DNA of 64,000 nt from Roridomyces roridus (taxonomy: Eukaryota > Basidiomycota > Agaricomycetes > Agaricales > Mycenaceae): assembly GCA_029378245.1 (NCBI GenBank), contig JARKIF010000043.1, positions 310,001 to 374,000 on the forward strand. The letters are read 5' to 3'. The notes below the pieces were generated by a model. It searched no databases, had not been told where the DNA came from, and saw only the letters and a list, made by a program, of their open reading frames with translations. The position numbers and the translations under genes were made by a program. Of the stretch, positions 1 through 11,049 are shown piece after piece; within the stretch, counting starts at the first letter, position 1, and every line of letters starts with the position of its first letter.

Positions 1-49
1 AACAGTCGTGGATATTCTGGCAGCGTAAGGTGCTGGTGCTGAAGTCAGT

Positions 50-200
50 ACTTGGTGGATCGTGCGGAGAAACGGGATATGTACCTTTCCACTCGCGGAA
101 TTCTCCTCGGTGGCGGCGACCAAGTCAGTCATTCGCGTCGGGAAGGATGGCGAGGACCGAGGTTCTGGAACCTCACGTTCGGTGTCGGGAATAAAGCTAT
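50..200 (-). pseudogene. Relic of first exon of a short I66-like inhibitor gene
   Basis: Read on the minus strand, this stretch aligns by eye with the first exon and donor site of the intact short genes at 4,233-4,806 and 10,476-11,049. The start codon is changed to ATA at 198-200. The exon is about 116 nt instead of 132, so the frame is lost. The donor 'gtac' at 81-84 is still visible. The second exon cannot be found before the window edge. It faces the plus-strand gene at 786, as its two intact relatives face theirs, so I read it as the decayed member of a third divergent pair. Confidence 0.6.
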
Positions 201-785
201 GGCGCACTAGAGAGCAGGTGAGTCCGGAACTCATTCGACCTACGACCTGACATTCATACCAGGAAAACAAGAATCATTCAGTCGGAAAAACCACCTGGCT
301 ATTCTGGGGTACTCCGCCTGTACACACTGGTATTCGGACAGTCATGGAATCCACCGTCGGCGGGCCAGTGCGTGCCAAACGAGTGTACCCTCAAACAAGC
401 TTTCTGACTTGCACGTCCATATTTAGGCCACTGGATTTCTCCGCGCGCGCACTGAATGCATGCTATTTCGCAGGTCAGACAAGCTCAGCAGAAGTGGCGC
501 GTGCCATGACAGGGGCTCATCGATCGACCCTTCTAGACCAAGTTGACGTTGTGCCAAAGAAAACCGCGTGCAGGGTCCAACCGGAGATAAAATCTTTCCG
601 AGTGTCAGCAGAGATCGAGGTGGCCTCGAGGCTGTTTGCCAAGGACGGGGGAATGGCGCTCTTCCCGTCGGACTCGCACGCAGGGCGCGTGGTGACTGTG
701 TTTTCAGTCTTTGCCTCCTCTCGACTCTCCCCCTTCACTGTGCGACCCGGCACTCAACAACACACACACACCTCCCAAGGACAAC

Positions 786-2633
786 ATGGCGCTGGAAAAC
801 GGCACATACAGGATCGTCAATGTCAAATACAAGAACTCGGTCCTCGCGCATAACGTTCCCGGATGTGACCTTGTTTTGTCGGCAGATCCGCGTGGGGAGA
901 CACCGCCCCAGGATAAGAGGGTACGCTTACTGTTACCCTCCGTTGCTGCTCTTTTCCGATCCATTCTTCTAATTAGTGGCAGCTCAAGATATTCGAGAAC
1001 GGAAATTTCACGATCAAGAATGCTGGCTACACCCATACTGCGTCCTGCGACTTTCCTCCCGAGGCCAACAAGCCAATCGTAGGCGGCTTGCTTGGTCGGA
1101 GCGAGCAGCAATGGATCATCAAAGAGAGGAAAATTCGCGGTCAATTCACGTAAGTAGTCTCGAACTCAAGTGTTCTGTGGGAGGTGTTCACCGGACGCTA
1201 GAATTTCACCTACAGATGACTCATGGCTGTTCTGGAACATGCCGAACAACGATTTGGACTCACCCGTGAGTGCTCGCAGGTCAATCGAGGGTTGTTCTGA
1301 TCTGGTTCCACCAAAAAGATTACACTGCAAGACAAGTATGGTGATCCTCGCAGCCACTGGATGTTCGTACCGTGTTCAGTGCAGCCGGATGATGCTGGCA
1401 ACACTTGCACTACTTCTCCACTCGCCAAATCCGATTCCACGCCCAAATTCGAACACGAGGACACGCCTGCCCAGTGTAGGCCCGCCCCCGAGGGTCAGCT
1501 CCAGCCCGGAGCTGCACCAGCATCCGCGCCGACTGTTTTAAACCCTTCGCACGCCTCGTACCGCAAGGCGATACTCAAACCTGAGGTCCCAGTGCCGCCA
1601 GTTTCGGGCGTTGCATCCCCGACGGCGGCGACATCAAAAGCGGCACCTGGCCAGGACCCTGTGGGCGGCACCCAACCGTCTTCCGTGGCGCAACGCCCTC
1701 CGTACTGCGCGGCCGTTAAATCCCATCCCATCCCATCCTATCCCATCCCATCCTATCCTGCCGCACCCATTCCACAGATTCGCGCCCGCCCGTCGCTCAA
1801 GAGCGGCACATACACCATCGTGAATGTCAGATACAAGACCTCGGTCCTTGGAGACACTGTTTCCGGGAGTGACCTTGCCTCGACGCTAGGTCGGCCTCGG
1901 TGTAAACCTGTCGAGGATGAGAGGGTACGCTCACTGGTGCTCTCGATTGCTGTGTACTTACCCCGAACGTTCAGTGGACAGTCCGCCAATTTCAGAACGG
2001 ACATTACACGATCAAGAATGTTGGCTGTGCCCATTATGCGTCGTGTGCGCTTCGTGCGAAGCCCAATGACCCGATCGTAAACGGCGGCATCCGTCGCCAA
2101 ACCCCACAGCAGTGGGTCGTCAAAGAGACGGACGTTCCCGGTCATTTCACGTAAGTCGTATTGAATTTGAGGTCGAGGCTCTGGCTCTGCGGGAGGTCAC
2201 GATATTTACTCCGTCGCTAGAATTTCACCTACCCACTGGGCTCATCCCAAAGCGCTCTTTTGGAACGTGTCGAGCCATGCCTTGTTTGCATCAGTGAGTG
2301 CTTGCAACCTGGGTATCAGGGTTGCGGCATTGTCTCACCATAATACAGATCACACTACGAGAGGGTACCAGTGATTCTGGCAGTCACTGGATCTTCGAGG
2401 AAATCAAGACTCCTCCACCCCACGCCCAGGCCACACCCGGAGAGTCCGCGCCCAAATCCGGGCCAGACCCCGATGCTGCTTCGGGCCAACTCCGGCCCGT
2501 CCGAGTCGAGGCCGCACCAGAAGACTTGGAAGACGACGAATCGGTTGACGGAGAAATGTTTTCCTATAGCTACTGGCGTGCTGGCGTTGTCAGAGAGAAT
2601 GAGCTCCGGGAAGCCGAAAGTCGACGGAATTAA
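786..2633 (+). CDS. Two-domain I66-like beta-trefoil (protease inhibitor-like) protein
   Basis: Seven exons join in frame to 503 aa: 786-920, 977-1149, 1202-1265, 1319-1924, 1975-2150, 2221-2293, 2349-2633. Residues ~1-145 and ~286-427 each show the same pattern: GTY-I-NV near the start, F/YTIKN in the middle, QQW-(I/V)KE, then ISPT and FWN, ending in ITL and SHW. This resembles the I66 (cospin/mycospin) trefoil inhibitors of mushrooms; that assignment is from family memory, not a search. The two domains are joined by an uninterrupted Pro/Ala-rich exon, so this is one protein. No signal peptide is visible, so it is probably cytosolic. Unlike the related genes at 6,184 and 12,089 it ends in a Pro/acidic tail and has no ZZ fingers. 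Each domain has introns at the same three places (phase 0, 2, 0). Confidence 0.75.
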
Positions 2634-3149
2634 AATGCTACTTATCTCATTCGCATGATGCGTCTATATATTTGTTTACATGAAAAAAAAGCCTTGAAGG
2701 CATCGATTGAATGGGTGTAAGTGTAACAGAACCCAACAGGGATGTGCGCCGCTCCGAATACGGGAGTAAGATGAGCACCGCGGAGGAGAGTGTCGAGGTG
2801 TAAGATGGTTGTGAGACGGGTTCGCCCTTTCATGTCTGGTTCGACGATCCAGCCTGTTGCTGGCCCGGGTTCAACCCAATCATATGTTCTGGCGAAAGCC
2901 CTGCCAGGGATGAAACTCAACAAAAACTTAGTCTCACGTAGCCAGACTCTAGTTTGATTGACGAACAAGTAAGTAATCAAATACTCAATGTAACTCTCGG
3001 ATGTGACACTGTGACAATGTTGAAATTGAACGTACCCTGCACCCCCAGAGAACACTGGGTTCACGAACCACGTCAATTAAGCAGCAGCATGCTGATTCAA
3101 ACGAACGGCGACCAGAGTTTGACCAGTGTGTGTGGAGGTTAACATAAAT
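2634..3149. other. Intergenic stretch, start of duplicated block
   Basis: I see no convincing gene. The part from about 3,015 to 3,140 is closely similar to 9,985-10,110, and marks the left edge of a segment duplicated around 10 kb. Confidence 0.4.
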
Positions 3150-3861
3150 TGAACCATAGATCACGTGGATTGATGTTGGAACTGCCGATTGTTTGGACAC
3201 TGTTTGTTCCGCCTCTTGTTTCTTCCCGTCATGTTTGCAAAACCAGATTTTTTCCCTCTTTGGATCATGCTTGGCCCCTGGCTTCAAGTTTGCTCTGAGA
3301 CGAAGATTTACCGTACTTCGTCCAAATGTCTCCTCTTGGTCTTTCTCCAAACAACGCGGTCGCTTCTCTACTTGACAACCGCTACACTGGCAGTGTTCAC
3401 CTGGATCTCGATGCTCGAGTTCAGTACTTGATTGACCACTCTTTATTTGGTGTAGGATTTTTATCTATATCCGGAGTTACCGAGAAAGCTTAATTGCCAA
3501 CAGGCCTATGCAAATGATTGCGCTTCTGAATTCGTCATCCCAGTGTCGAACACTCTTTGACTTCCACGCTTTTGAAGTTGTCACCAGACTCTTGAGTCTT
3601 GTTCAACCTTGTTTCCATGTCTTTTCGTGCATCTCTTCTCCCCCAGCTGTCTCGACTCTCGAACGACTGGAATACATGTCGTGCAACTAACCATTCCGAC
3701 AACAGGCATGAAAATTCACGGGGCATCTCCTTGGTCGAAACCAATTCAGTCTGCTACGCCCTATGCTGCCCCAGTGTCGTACACGGAGACGAAATACAAC
3801 GGTTGCGGCACTGCACTTATGGACGAGGGTATGCCGGGGAATTCAAGTGTCGTGCGCCTTG
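3150..3861 (+). pseudogene. PLAC8-family gene relic
   Basis: The upstream element with CACGTG, the C/T-rich leader, the N-terminal 'caggcatgaaaatt' stretch near 3,703-3,718 and a degraded Cys-rich exon (YALCCPSVVHG, about 3,755-3,790) match the better-preserved PLAC8 gene at 17,028-17,677 in the same order. The MDEG motif is frame-shifted and the exon encoding the C-terminal half is missing, cut by the MITE that begins at 3,862. A dead copy. Confidence 0.55.
3162..3167 (+). promoter_or_regulatory. CACGTG core of repeated upstream element, copy 1
   Basis: It lies within the 20-base consensus ATTGAACCATAGATCACGTG that recurs five times in the first 20 kb, here upstream of a PLAC8 relic. CACGTG is the bHLH/E-box palindrome; binding is inference. 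Confidence 0.5.
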
Positions 3862-4116
3862 CAGCGGTTTTCAAAACAGTATACGGGTTTGGAGCCTCGC
3901 TCCACGTACATTTTTGCTGACCTTTGTTTGACGGAGAGTCGAGCTTCCGCTCCACTCCACTCCACAAATAAATTCAAGAGCTATGCCGTGGCTGGACGGC
4001 ATTTCCCTTTCCGGGCAGGCGAGTGGAGTCGAAGCAGACTCACCGGCATACAGAGGTCAACACAAACGAAGGTGGAGCACTGGATCAAAACCCGTATACT
4101 GTTTTGAAAACCGCTG
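3862..4116. mobile_element. MITE with perfect 29-bp terminal inverted repeats
   Basis: The left end begins CAGCGGTTTTCAAAACAGTA and its exact 29-base reverse complement ends the element at 4,116. The right flank is TA and the left flank is TG. The corresponding unoccupied site near 10,365-10,375 reads cccttactgac, which suggests insertion at a TA with one side since mutated (Tc1/mariner-like). It is 255 bp with no coding capacity. It interrupts a PLAC8 relic. Confidence 0.65.
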
Positions 4117-4232
4117 TACTAACAGAAATTCAGATTCTGCCGTTCACACAATTTCTCAAGACGTTCACGGGGCATATGTGGTACAAACACAACTATTTAC
4201 ATCAAAAATCGCACCCATTCGAACTCTCTACC

Positions 4233-4806
4233 TCACGCAGTGGCCTTGGTGAAGGTCCACTGGTTCTTGGTGTCTGTCGGCACTGAAGCTAAAGTGATCT
4301 ACAAGGAGAATGAAAAGCAACCAAAGAACAAGTGTTTCGCAAACTCACGGGAGTGCTTGCCTCTCCATCAGTCAAGCCCCAGCAGAGCTCCGCATCTGTT
4401 GGGGAGATCCTGGATGGCACGTAAGCACTGCTGTCGCTTGAACATATTCACCACTCACGTGAACTGGCCTTTGACGCGCCCTTCCTTGATAATCCACTGC
4501 TGCTGGCGGGCGCGCCCAGCGACGGCGGCACCGGCACCGGGACGGGCTTCGCAGGCGGCGAAGTTGCTGAAGCCGTGGTTCTTGATGGTATATTTCTTGT
4601 TGTTGAGCAAGGTGACATTCCACTGACCAACAAGCCAATATTCAGTGGATCGTGCGCAGGAGTGGGATGCATACCTTTTCACTCGCGGAATTCTCCTCAG
4701 TGGCGGCGACGACGTCGGACTCGTCATTTGCGTCGGGAAGGATGGCGAGGTTCTGGAACCTCACGTTGGTGATGATGTATCTGCCGGTGTCGGGGATTGA
4801 AGCCAT
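4233..4806 (-). CDS. Short I66-like beta-trefoil inhibitor-like protein
   Basis: Four exons on the minus strand (4675-4806, 4459-4622, 4349-4409, 4233-4298) join in frame to 140 aa, close to the usual length of one-domain I66 inhibitors. It begins MASIPDTGRYIITNV and shows KYTIKN, QQQWIIK, QFTISPTD, CWGLTDGE and NQWTF, the standard order for the family. No signal peptide. Intron positions equal those of the larger plus-strand relatives. The copy at 10,476-11,049 has the same exon lengths to the base, so the two arose by segmental duplication. If it acts as its family does, it blocks serine proteases through an exposed loop; the reactive residue cannot be chosen from sequence alone. Confidence 0.8.
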
Positions 4807-5389
4807 GGTGCAGTAGAGAGCAGCTGAGTCTGGGACTTGTTCGACGCACGGCCTGACATTTATCCTTCCAGGAAAAACAGGGATTATTTTGTCGTCACAG
4901 CTTTCGGAGAAACCACCTCGCTATTCTGAGGTACTCCGCCTGTACACATGACATTCGGATAGCCAGAGAATTCACCTCGCCCAGTCCGCGCCAAAAGGCC
5001 GTCCCCTCGAACAAGGTTTCGGGCTTGCACGTCTCCTGTTTAGGCCACTGAATCCTTCTTTGAGGGTTGGTCTTTCTCTGCGGTAAGAGGTTAATTGATC
5101 GAGCGTTGCTGGAGAATGGCGCCAAAATTTCTCCGCGCGGGGACTGAATGCATGCGAATTCCCAGCTTAGACAAGTTCAGCAGAAGTTACGGATGTTTCC
5201 GTTTGAGAACGGGGTGCTGATCAATTGCGCAATTTGAACACCGCTAATGTTCTGATTGGCATTGGCTGGTCGATTATTGGCTCAGATTGCACATGGGGAA
5301 CACGCGGCTCCAGGAAATAGCTCGACACCTTGCATGATTAGTCGATCAATGCCGAATCTGGGACCCAGAGAAGTAGAACTGCAATTGGG

Positions 5390-5620
5390 TCCTGATTCAG
5401 ATTTGTGCACCCACATGATTCGTTGATACATACAGCCGTTTTTTCTGCTCCGACTCCTCCACTCGCCTGCCCGGAAACGGAGAAGCTGTCTAGCCAGTGC
5501 CACAATGGAATGTGGAGTCGAGTGGAGCGGACACTGGAACGAACAGACTGGCCGTCACAAAGGTCCGCAAAAATGTCCGTACTGGAGCGAGGCACCAAAA
5601 TGTACGTGCCTTTCTTAGTC
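5390..5620. repeat. Inverted, diverged copy of MITE interior
   Basis: Read on the minus strand this matches the interior of the MITE at 3,862-4,116 (shared blocks around 'tttccgggcaggcgagtgg' and the GCCTCGCTCCA stretch). The terminal repeats are not recognisable, so it is an older or truncated copy. The two copies bracket the short inhibitor gene in opposite orientation. Confidence 0.5.
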
Positions 5621-6183
5621 TTCTAACACTCGGCGCCGTCGCTTAAGCCTTCATTAACAAGCCACCAAGCTGGTTCGGCCTCGACTGTGCCCTAAGGCTC
5701 CAAGTATGTGCTCTGTGACTTCATGCATGAACACAACATGCTTATGGCAGATCTCTTAGGAAGTGGGGCCGCACACATGTGCATACGGGGTATCGAATAC
5801 TCATGTATATATTTCCCCCGCAGCTATACATAACGACTCGCCAGTTGATAGGTTGAACATCCACTGGTGCCCTTGAAGTCCCGACTTTCAACGAGAGACA
5901 TTGGTCACCTTGGGATCGGAAAGGCGTGGACCGTGGTTTTCAACGGGCCGGAAACCGTGTACAGGGTCCTACCGGAGATGAAATCTTTCCGAATTTTAGC
6001 CAAATCTCAGCACTCAGAGTTCAAGAAATTGGGGTGGCCTCGAGGCAGTTTCCTGAGGACGGGAAACTGGCTCTCTTCCCGGCACAGGGCGATACAAACC
6101 GCATGATAAATGGTGTTTATTGTGCTGAGGTTCAGTCCTCTACCGCCTAAACGCCCGTCCATTGTGCGACTCCGTACCCCACC

Positions 6184-7880
6184 ATGTCCAGCGAAAATAT
6201 GTCGCCCCCATCAAACACCCATGCCCACAAAATACTCCAAAAAGGCACATACATCATCGTGAATGCCAGATACAACAATTCGGTCCTTGCGCACAGTGGT
6301 TCCGGGAGCGACCTTGTCTCGGCGGCAGATCTGGATGAGGAGTCACCGTCCGATGACAAGAGGGTACGCTTACTGTTTCTCTCGGTTGCTGCGTAAGTAC
6401 TTACCCCGAACTTTCAGTGGAAGGTCGACCGATTTCGGAATGGACATTACACAATCAAGAATGTTCGCTATGCCCATCCTGCGTCGTGCACACTTCGTCC
6501 ACAGCCCAATGACCCTATCGTAAACGGCGGCGTCCGTGGCCAAACCCCGCAGCAGTGGATCGTCAAAGAAATGCGCACAACCGGTCATTTCATGTGAGTA
6601 GCGTTCGAGCTCGAGGCTCTGCCGGAGGTCGCGGTATTCACTCCGTCGCTAGAATTTCACCGACAGATAACAAAGACCTCTTTTGGAACATGTCGAGTGA
6701 TGAGTTGGATGCATCGGTGAGTGCTCGCAAATTGGCAATCTTCCATGGTTTTCTTATTACGATGCAGATCACACTGCGAGACCGCGTCGGTGATCTTGGC
6801 AGTCACTGGATCTTCGAGAAAAGCGAAATACCTGCACCCGACGCCACACCCGGCGAGTCCGCGCCCAAATCTGGGCCGGACCCTGGGTTCGCCGAGCCGG
6901 CAGCCTCCCCAGTTTCGGTAGCGGCATCACCAGCGGCACCTGCCCAGGAACTTGTGGTGGCCGACCCCCCGCCGGCCTCCGAGTCTGTAGCGCAACCCCC
7001 TCCGTACTCTGCCGTGCCCACAGTTGCTGTCGAGGTGGAGGCTGTCGAAGCGGTCGAACCCATATGGGAGGCTGTCGAGGTGCTGGAAACCTCATGCGAG
7101 GCTGTCGAGGCGGTCGAACCCCGATGGGAGGCTGTCGAGGTGGTGGAACCCCCATGCGAGGCTGTCGAGGTGCTGGCTGAAGTAGTGTCTGTCGAAATGG
7201 TATGCCAATTATGTGCATCATCTCCACGATGGTCTCACCCGGCGCCTTTCCCCAGTATCATGTTCGACGGCCGGGCGAAACTTCATCGAGTGAAGATGAC
7301 GACTCGGATGTCTCGGATGACGACAAACCCAATTCCAAGGTGATGTTGATAATGTGTTCGTCTACGAGAGACTAATTCCCTGCAGTGGTCGTGTGATTCC
7401 TGCGAATCTGACATTCCCGACACCGATCCACGCGTGAGATGTAGAGGTTGCAATCCGTCTTACAACGACTTGTGCGCAGACTGCGCTCTCGCCCAGCGAT
7501 TTTCCAAACATCACCGATCGCGGCATGAAATCGTCATCTACTCCAAAAGCAATACCCGCGTGGTATCCCAAGCGACCATTTCATACGGCTCGCAGTCCAC
7601 CGAGAAGTCATTTGATGGGCCAAGTCGCCTCTTTTCATGCAGCTCTTGCAAGTCACAGATTGATGCCGACGAAACGATGCTTGTCTGCCGAGATTGCCGT
7701 TACAAGACTCATCAATACCGCCTCTGTGCGCCCTGTGCTCTTGGTGGGGGGCTTCGGGGCTTCCCATGGGGGCATAGCAGTGAGCATTCGACGCGTTTCT
7801 TCATCGAGGCTGGAGGGCCAGGGCACCGCTCTGTCACGCAAGCGACTCAGATTCATTACCAAAGAAGACGACGAGGATGA
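6184..7880 (+). CDS. I66-like trefoil fused to two ZZ-type zinc fingers
   Basis: Six exons (6184-6363, 6418-6593, 6653-6716, 6768-7199, 7256-7339, 7386-7880) give 476 aa in frame. Residues ~18-158 form one I66-like trefoil (GTYIIVN, HYTIKN, QQWIVKE, ISPTDN, ITLRD, SHWIFE). A Pro/Ala linker follows, then a 10-residue repeat at ~231-276, an acidic Ser/Asp stretch (SSSEDDDSDVSDDD), and from W313 a ZZ-type finger (WSCDSC, C-x2-C, SYNDLCADCAL, H-x4-H) followed by a second one (SCSSCKSQI, C-x2-C, LCAPCAL, H-x3-H). ZZ fingers bind peptides, often N-terminal residues or histone tails. A trefoil inhibitor joined to ZZ fingers is not an architecture I know. The protein has no signal peptide and is probably intracellular. 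It is the partner of the short gene ending at 4,806. Confidence 0.75.
7038..7175 (+). repeat. Coding 30-bp tandem repeat, 4.6 copies
   Basis: Units begin at 7038, 7068, 7098, 7128 and 7158 and start GAGGCTGTCGA. Odd and even units are more alike (ending in ATGG or ATGC), so the array grew as 60-bp pairs. It encodes EAVEAVEPIW / EAVEVLETSC-type decapeptides inside the linker of the trefoil-ZZ protein. Confidence 0.85.
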
Positions 7881-8289
7881 TACGATGACGATGACTGATG
7901 TTGACTTGGTCGGTGTGGTCGCGTAAACTCTCGTACATTTGTAACTCATCCTTGGTTGCAATTATAATATGCCTCTACATCATGCTGATTAGAGCTCCAA
8001 CCTTCGGGCGAGTTGAACATCCTCTCACGCTCGCCACATCAAGTAAGCCTAAGTAATGTTGGATTTCAAGTCCGAGGGGACAATTTAATAGCAGGGAACC
8101 CGTCGCAAACGCGCGAGGGTCATGAATTCGAGCCGAGCCTTATATACTGTACAAAAGGGCTTACGTAACTAACTACGGAGCCTGCGCCGCAGCCTTCAAG
8201 AGAAATCTATGGAGAAACCACGGAGAAACACGGTCACTTAAATATTATCTAGATCAACTGCGGCGCTCGCAGCTTGTACCTCCAACAAG

Positions 8290-9065
8290 TAAGCATGTCA
8301 ATTCAAACGAGAAATTGAACCATAGATCACGTGCATCAAGGTTGATGCGGATTGTGACTGTTTGCTCGCTGTTTGTTCCGCCCCTTGCTTCCTCCCACCA
8401 TGTTCCAAATGTTGGTCCTTCTTTCTCTGAGCCCCGTTCGAACTTCAGACAACTACGGCGTCTCTCATCAGAATGCTTTCCTCTTGGTCTTGACTCCATC
8501 TACGGTGAAACTTGATCGAAACAAGAATAAGTACAACTTCCAGTGTACTCTACGTCCGAAGTTTCTCTCTGTACTTGTCAACTGCTCAACTGGATCTCGG
8601 CGTCGGTACCCGCTTGAACCGCTCACGATCCACGTTGGCCGTTGATTGATCCGCTCTCTACCGAGCTCCGACTCCGCTTCAGAAATTCTCATTCGCCAGT
8701 CTCAACTGCTTCTTTTTCCCTTGCTCCCCTTCAAATTCACCACCACCTTCTTCTGTCAACTATAGTCTATACATCCATGTCTTCCTTGCGTTTCTTCTAC
8801 CCCGACCAGAACGACTGAACACTCACACTTCCAGCCTTACGTCGCGCAACAACCAATGCCCACTACGTATACGGCCATGATATATAAAAGTAAAGGCGGA
8901 AACCGCAACACCTTGAACAAACCTATCATCGGCCCACTGGTCGCGGTTCTTGTGATCGGAGCAGCAACATGGCGAATAATTCAACTCCAGGCCCGAGAGA
9001 CCATACAGTCAGCTGCAAATCGGCATAAAAATCACTTGCGAGGGAAACCCTCTCATTATTCCGCT
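8290..9065 (+). pseudogene. PLAC8-family gene relic joined to unrelated sequence
   Basis: The region has the CACGTG element, the leader, the mini-exon ATG at 8,777-8,779 followed by TCTTCC, and the second-exon start (PYVAQQP, GGNRN) seen in the PLAC8 gene at 17,028. The first donor is destroyed ('ttgcgt' for 'gtgcgt'). After NKP at about 8,925 the similarity stops and a hydrophobic, non-PLAC8 stretch follows. Downstream to about 9,420 there are short coding-like pieces (GTWLPRLDEQI) that I cannot identify. Confidence 0.5.
8328..8333 (+). promoter_or_regulatory. CACGTG core of repeated upstream element, copy 2
   Basis: Same 20-base context as the other copies, upstream of the second PLAC8 relic. 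Confidence 0.5.
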
Positions 9066-9920
9066 TGATCCGCGCATCTGATGGAAATTCTAGTGGACAT
9101 TCAAGCAGGAGAGTGTGGACCTGAACAAGGGTCAGCCGGGATCAGCCGCGTCTCCCCCAGAGAGGACTCTGGATGTAATATCAATTGTCGTCCGGTAAGC
9201 CAGCTTGCATCCTCGGCAAGCTGATTTATGAATATTCATTTTCGGCGCCTGACATCGGCTACGCTCAGCTGGGGACATGGCTACCGCGGCTTGACGAACA
9301 AATCACTCAGCCGAAACGCATGGTTTTTCGCGAAGCGAGTTACGACAATTGATGATATTACAACGGCTGTATTGCAGTGGGACCTAGTGGGACGCATCCT
9401 TGAAGTGTTGCAAAGGTAAGCCTCCAGGTCACCCGCATGCAAATCTGAAATAAAGATAACAGGATGTATGAATTTACATGACGGTGTGCGCCGACTGACG
9501 CAGGGGCGCGAAGGAACAAATAGTATCAGAGGCAGCCATCGAGCACACCGCGCATGCCCGCTATATATCCAATACTTCTGCTTTCCACAACGTGCACCTC
9601 CTTCACCGAATTCTCCGCTCCTTCGTCCCATGCTTGCTTTTGCGAACGAAGACAAAAGAACAGCAGCCCATGTCCGGTATGGTACCGAATTGCGCGGCAA
9701 TACCTGTAGGAAGTGAAAAGAGCGTGAGAATAAGTCTGAGCAGAAGGCGAAGGAGGCAGAAGTTTCGAGGCAGAAGCTTGGCCGAGGAGGTGGACAAAGT
9801 TGCCGCAAGCCGCTGCAAGGGAGGGGCAAATGTTGTGGAGGCACGGGCCCAACCAATTCCTCAAACCGAATAATGAGGCCAGGGATGAAATTTCGATAGG
9901 AACTCGACGTAACTCGAGGT
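9066..9920. other. Gene-poor stretch
   Basis: A 191-codon minus-strand open frame (9,281-9,856) and overlapping plus-strand frames exist, but none shows a domain, splice consistency or homologous copy in the window. I see no supportable gene. Confidence 0.3.
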
Positions 9921-9957
9921 CATCAGACTTTTAACCTCTGCCAAATTGCGACAACCG
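9921..9957. repeat. Fragment of the CATCAG TIR-element family
   Basis: CATCAGACTTTTAAC followed by CTCTGCCAAA-TGCGACAACCG matches the left end of the element at 31,228-31,580, with the palindromic segment between the two parts deleted. It is a second, internally deleted member of that family. Confidence 0.5.
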
Positions 9958-9984
9958 AACGAACTTCGGCAACCACGGTGACTG

Positions 9985-10375
9985 TTGCGTTAAAATTCAA
10001 CGTACCCTGCACCCCCAGAGAACACTTGTTTTGCTAACCACCTCAATTATGCAGCAGCATGCTGATTCAGATGGATGATGACCAGAGTTTGACCAGCCAG
10101 AGCGCGTACACCGGACTCCTCTTCAGCCTTTTACAATAACCCTTCCGACAACAGGCATGAAAATCACCGGGGAGACCGCGACGCCTAAACTTGAAGCAAC
10201 TACCTCTACTCGTGTGTGTCTTATCTCTCCTTTCATTTTCTCATCATCATCTCACTAGTTGAAACCAATTCAGTCTGCTACGCCCCATGCTGCCCCGGCG
10301 TCGTACATGGACAACATACAATGGTTGCGGTATGAGGGTATGCCTGGGAATTCAAATGTCGAGTGCCCTTACTGA
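9985..10375 (+). pseudogene. Third PLAC8 relic, in duplicated block
   Basis: It matches the relic at 3.0-3.9 kb in pieces: 9,985-10,110 equals 3,015-3,140, the 'ttccgacaacaggcatgaaaatcac' start lies near 10,144-10,170, and a Cys-rich exon remnant (VCYAPCCPGVVHG) lies near 10,276-10,315. About 500 bp of leader present in the first copy is missing. No open frame remains. Confidence 0.5.
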
Positions 10376-10475
10376 CAAAAATCCAGATTCTGTCCTTCAC
10401 ACAATTTCTCAAGATGTTCACGGAGCACACGTGGCACAATCGCAACTATTTAATCAAGAATCGCACTAGCCAACC

Positions 10476-11049
10476 TCACGCCGTAGCCTTGGTGAAGGTC
10501 CACTGGTTCTTGGTGTCGGTCGGCACTGAAGCCAGAGTGATCTACATGGAGAGTGAGAAGCGACCCAAGAACGAGTGTTTCGGAAACTCACGGGAGTGCT
10601 TGCTTCTCCATCCGCCAAGCCCCAGCAGAGCTCCGCATCGGTCGGGGAGATCCTCGATGGCAGGTAAGCATTCCTATCGCTTGAACATGATCACCACTCA
10701 CGTGAATTGGCCTTTGACGCGCCCTTGTTTGATAATCCACTGCTGCTGGCGGGCACGCCCAGCGACGGCGACACCGGCACCAGGACGGGCCTCGCAGGCG
10801 GCGAAGTTGCTGAAGCCGTGGTTCTTGATGGTATATTTCTTGTTGTTGAGCAAGGTGACATTCCACTGACCGACGAGTCAATATTTGGTGGATCGTGCGG
10901 AGGGGCGGGATGCGTACCTTTTCACTCGCGGAATTCTCCTCAGTGGCAGCGACGACGTCGGACTCGTCATTGGCGTCGGGAAGGATGGCGAGGTTCTGGT
11001 ACCTCACGTTGGTGATGATGTATCTGCCGGTGTCGGGGAATGAAGCCAT
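10476..11049 (-). CDS. Short I66-like beta-trefoil inhibitor-like protein, second copy
   Basis: Exons 10918-11049, 10702-10865, 10592-10652 and 10476-10541 have exactly the lengths of the 4,233-4,806 gene (132, 164, 61, 66 nt) and join to 140 aa. The protein begins MASFPDTGRYIITNV and differs from its twin at few positions. Upstream similarity continues to about 11,250, so the promoter was copied too. It stands head to head with the trefoil-ZZ gene at 12,089. Both copies are free of stops and frame breaks. Confidence 0.8.

Noticed and set aside
7038..7175. Regular 30-bp repeats as a CRISPR array
   Set aside because: There are no spacers, the repeats are in frame within a coding exon, and the DNA is eukaryotic.
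6769..7227. Minus-strand Pro/Arg-rich open frame
   Set aside because: It is the shadow of the repeat-bearing linker exon of the trefoil-ZZ gene, which has conserved splice sites and domains on the plus strand.
9281..9856. 191-codon minus-strand frame
   Set aside because: It has Cys/Ser/Arg-rich random-looking composition with no domain, and competing frames are equally long on the other strand.
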